A DNA stretch of 64,000 bases from Notolepis coatsorum (taxonomy: Eukaryota > Chordata > Actinopteri > Aulopiformes > Paralepididae), in assembly GCA_963971535.1 (NCBI GenBank), contig OZ020586.1:77732912-77796911 (forward strand), given 5' to 3'. The translations under genes were made by a program, and so were the position numbers. Numbering within the stretch: the stretch's first letter is position 1; each line of letters opens with the position of its first letter. Below, one piece after another: positions 61,409 to 64,000 of the stretch. Under the pieces are notes generated by a model, which ran no database searches, was not told the origin of the DNA, and saw nothing but the letters and a program-made list of their open reading frames with translations.

Positions 61409-62755
61409 TGTTCTGAAGGTCCAGATTAACACTGAAAGTCTGCGTTTATTATTTTGTATAACTTGTATATTGTTTATATATATATAAGATATATATCTTT
61501 ACACCATCTGTTTGCATAATAGTATTATTCGCTCGCCTCATTGGGTCCCACCCTTGACGTTGGAGGCGCCAGAGACGAGCCCCCCAGACATGGTTCTAGA
61601 CATGTTAAGCTCGGACAAGCCCAGAGCAGGCGCATTGATTCGGTACAGGTAAATCGGCTGAGCCCCATAGGGATCAGTCTGAGTATATATATTGTAGATG
61701 ATGCAAGCAGCCGCGCGGCAGTAACAGAACAGGAGAAGTAGCAGAGCGAGAGCGTGATACGTCCGGTACAGTTGTACACAGACCTACAAGCAGTGTATCG
61801 TTACAGAGAGCTAATGGCTACTTAGATACGACTATAATATTGTAGAGCCATTATTGGCGCAGTATAGTGACTTGTGTAAGCGAAGTAACGTGGAGAAACG
61901 TATAGTTAAACCCAGCGGCGTTTGGATATAACTACTCATTGGAGACCGTCTGCGGGTTAGCTTCCAGTACAAACGAAGCTAGCTAGCTACCATCTATGCC
62001 AACAGGCTTTTGGATTAATAGCTATTAACCCTGCCATCAGGCGCTAGGATTACAAGGACCGGTTCCGTACGAGACCCGACCGGTCTACAGTTCCTCCGGA
62101 GCTTGGAGCTCCAGAGGGAAACCATTGTCTCCAGCTACCATTTGCTTTTCCCAGTATCGCCTTGTTTCATCTCACTCCCTGCAGAGCTCCGGTCGAGTAT
62201 CCGTAACCTAGGAACTATTCATTACCGCTGACTTTGATACCCTGACATTCTATTATTAAAGGAGAACCGTGATAAATAATATGTATGTTCAGTGGTGCAG
62301 TGGCAAATTGACAGTAGGTCAAACGCTCCACGCGCGTGCGCGTGCGCGCGCATGCACAGTTTTTTTTGGCTGCTCTCGTCCTGCAGCTGGATACTATTGC
62401 CTCACAGCGCGGCCGTCAGCGCGCGGCCCAGAGAGCGCCGCTGGCTCTGCGGCTCTGCAGCTGCATGCTTCTCCGGGAGTCCGGTTGGATAATGCCATGT
62501 AAAAAGCGATTGCGCGTACTTCAGCCTCAGTGAGCGAGGTATAACGCCGTTATACCGAGTTATACCAGCACTGCAACACTGTGTATGTTGCTATGACTAT
62601 TAAAATACTGTAAACTTGGTATCCTTGTCCCTGCGCCGTCAATTGAGTGTCCGCCATTTTGTCTAACTATACTGTCTGGCTATTAATATTCTTTAGTAGT
62701 GGTTTAATCTAAACAATCTTTAATACAGTCCGGGTTGTGTAGCCCCTTAGCTATA
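61409..62755 (+). repeat. 3' LTR of the BEL/Pao element
   Basis: 1,347 bp, of which 292 bp plus an 8-bp duplication are an inserted hAT-type MITE. The rest aligns closely with the 5' LTR. Confidence 0.93.
62290..62581. mobile_element. hAT-type MITE inside the BEL 3' LTR
   Basis: 292 bp with ends CAGTGGTGCAGTG and its near-complement (CACTGCAACACTG) and a perfect 8-bp duplication TGTATGTT (62282-62289, 62582-62589). The 5' LTR lacks it and shows the empty site. It is GC-rich, with an alternating CGCGCGTGCGCGTGCGCGCG block near 62330. Confidence 0.92.
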
Positions 62756-62814
62756 GTAGGGAAAGGCGAGAGCGCACACACAAAAGCACACACGCATAAT
62801 ATCTGATTTATTAA

Positions 62815-63763
62815 CAATTTGCCGCCCCACCACGAGTTAATACGGGTTTCGAATCCATGCGTTGTGGACAGAATCACGTATAAAGCCGTGGCAAGTTGTT
62901 ATTGCTTTTATATCATTTTAATAACCGGGTCAAGGTCGCGGAGCGGCACTGCATATATTCCCTAGTCTGTGAATTCGAGGATGTGCAATACCGGCCAGAT
63001 CCTCTTAGGGGCGCCATCGCTCCACTGCAGTATGCCCTGTGGGCGAATGGATAACTTTTTTTTCCCCCTTTCAATGGAGATTTTTAGTACCCGGATTCTG
63101 AACCAGCATCATGTACCGTGGATTACGTTTCGAATCGCAGATTTCACCATGGAATAAGGGGATTTATCATCAGCCAATGGACATATCGATCTACCAGATG
63201 CCGATCGATAACGGGGAAATGCTTGGGGGTATCCCACCGGCTTATGGTAAGATCTTTTTCACATAAATTACAGCCGGATCAGAGCTTGCTATGATACGCA
63301 ACCAGCCGAGCAGCGTATGTGGCTAGTTACACAACCACTGTTATTGGTAATCAATAATAATAAACAACGTCCCCCGCCCCCCCCCCCCCCCCCTTTCATG
63401 CATACATGCTTTGGGACATTCCCGATGATATGCAGTTTGAGTTATTTCTTTAGCATATGTAAAACGGAAATGCCGTTGAATATAACGTTAGCAGCTATTA
63501 GCCCTATAACTAGCCTTCCAGAAAATATACGAGACAAAATCCGCTATAATGCTTATATTCACGGTGCTATAAAATGACAACCTATTGATGTTTTTTTTTT
63601 CTTTAAGCCATTTTGAAGGGGCGGTTTATGAACTCAATTGACAATGAGAATGGACAGATAGCAATACTATAAAGTATAGATTTAGCTGTACAAAAAGACA
63701 CCGGTCTGTTTACAAAAGCTGGTCCTCAACCACATTAGACGGGTCCCAGCGGTCGCCAATGTG
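62815..63763. mobile_element. piggyBac-like non-autonomous element, copy 2
   Basis: 949 bp between TTAA at 62811-62814 and 63764-63767. Left CAATTTGCCGCC and right GGTCGCCAATGTG match the ends of the 30460-31340 copy. It shares GTGCAATACCGGCC, a GTAAG site and a C run followed by TTTCATGCAT. No transposase seen. Confidence 0.6.
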
Positions 63764-63845
63764 TTAATGCCAAATAATGGACGACGACCGCAATTGGCAC
63801 TTGAAAAGTGTAAATGATGGATTAGTCAGTAATAATTCATGACAG

Positions 63846-63915
63846 CTTGTATAGCTCAACTGGTTAGTGCCCTGCCTGTGGACCATATCGTCCCCGGTTT
63901 GAATCTTTTGCTTAC
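63846..63915 (+). other. tRNA-like sequence, probably a SINE head
   Basis: TAGCTCAACTGGTTAGTGC resembles an A box and D arm, and GGTTTGAATC a B box, at normal tRNA spacing. The T-stem and acceptor do not pair well, so a functional tRNA is unlikely. The window ends before a SINE body can be judged. Confidence 0.35.
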
Positions 63916-64000
63916 TTTTTAAATGTTAAATAATCTATCCACTCTGGTGTCCCAAAAAGGACAATAACACCACCTTATGCATACTGCACCTTATGTGAAT

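Larger units (their letters stand above)
55266..62755 (+). mobile_element. BEL/Pao LTR retrotransposon, full-length but broken
   Basis: Fossil element of 7,490 bp with LTRs 55266-56344 and 61409-62755 and a 5-bp duplication GTAGG (55261-55265, 62756-62760). Apart from a few small indels and one inserted MITE the LTRs are nearly identical, so it is young. Parts: gag-like region with tandem and coiled-coil repeats (56398 to about 58000), RT with FRQEKVAISGDIKGMF (about 58440) and YVDNCLQSV, an RNase H-like segment (LHVFSDAFEVAYGSVAYL, about 59250), and Pao integrase (HHAGAERVFAEIRWRFWI, VDCFGPFNVKKGRG, NAPHFGGTWEREVRSIK; about 60100-61160). A purine-rich tract precedes the 3' LTR. A few breaks; not intact. 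Confidence 0.94.

Noticed and set aside
63846-63915. Functional tRNA gene
   Set aside because: Promoter-like boxes are present, but the stems do not pair properly.

Overview
This is vertebrate nuclear DNA, almost certainly from a teleost fish. It carries one host gene with GT/AG introns, long dinucleotide and trinucleotide microsatellites, SINE and LINE fragments of fish type, many TTAA-flanked MITEs, hAT and piggyBac-like elements, and near-complete Ty1/copia and BEL/Pao LTR elements. I see no prokaryotic or organellar features. Species and chromosome cannot be fixed from sequence alone.

The only convincing host gene is anp32e (acidic nuclear phosphoprotein 32 E, an H2A.Z chaperone). It lies on the minus strand from the ATG at 52380 to the stop at 29567. 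All seven coding exons can be placed with consensus splice sites and consistent phases, giving a 250-residue protein: a leucine-rich-repeat head, an acidic tail, an H2A.Z-interaction-type SYLMK segment and a KRKR nuclear localisation signal. A CpG-rich promoter with two inverted CCAAT boxes and a GC box lies at about 52490-52640. Its introns are crowded with repeats, two of which touch splice sites: a minisatellite that has multiplied the exon 2 splice donor, and a (TG)n tract a few bases inside the exon 3 donor.

Layout. 1-14 kb: minisatellites, a 5'-truncated Jockey-superfamily LINE, a polypyrimidine tract, a nested 85-bp palindrome, and an L1-type LINE beside another LINE that is split by a Harbinger-like element. 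14.0-23 kb: an orphan THAP-domain exon, a Ty1/copia element (14298-21048) with a 5-bp target duplication, a DDE transposase remnant, and an unrecognised minus-strand coding-like region. 23.5-26 kb: a MITE holding a long SINE and a LINE fragment, a foldback element, and a 17-bp minisatellite ending in an inverted copy of itself. 26-29.5 kb: probable anp32e 3' UTR and downstream DNA. 29.6-52.4 kb: anp32e with repeats in its introns, including four TTAA-flanked MITE families, a piggyBac-like insertion, three hAT-type elements and several minisatellites. 52.4-55.2 kb: promoter and flank. 55266-62755: a BEL/Pao element on the plus strand whose 3' LTR contains a hAT-type MITE. 62.8-64 kb: a second copy of the piggyBac-like element and a tRNA-like sequence.

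I did not find a convincing new multi-gene system. The best candidates for follow-up are the splice-donor minisatellite in anp32e, the TTAA/AGG...CCT MITE families together with the orphan THAP exon, the snap-back minisatellite, and the unrecognised region at 21.8-22.8 kb.
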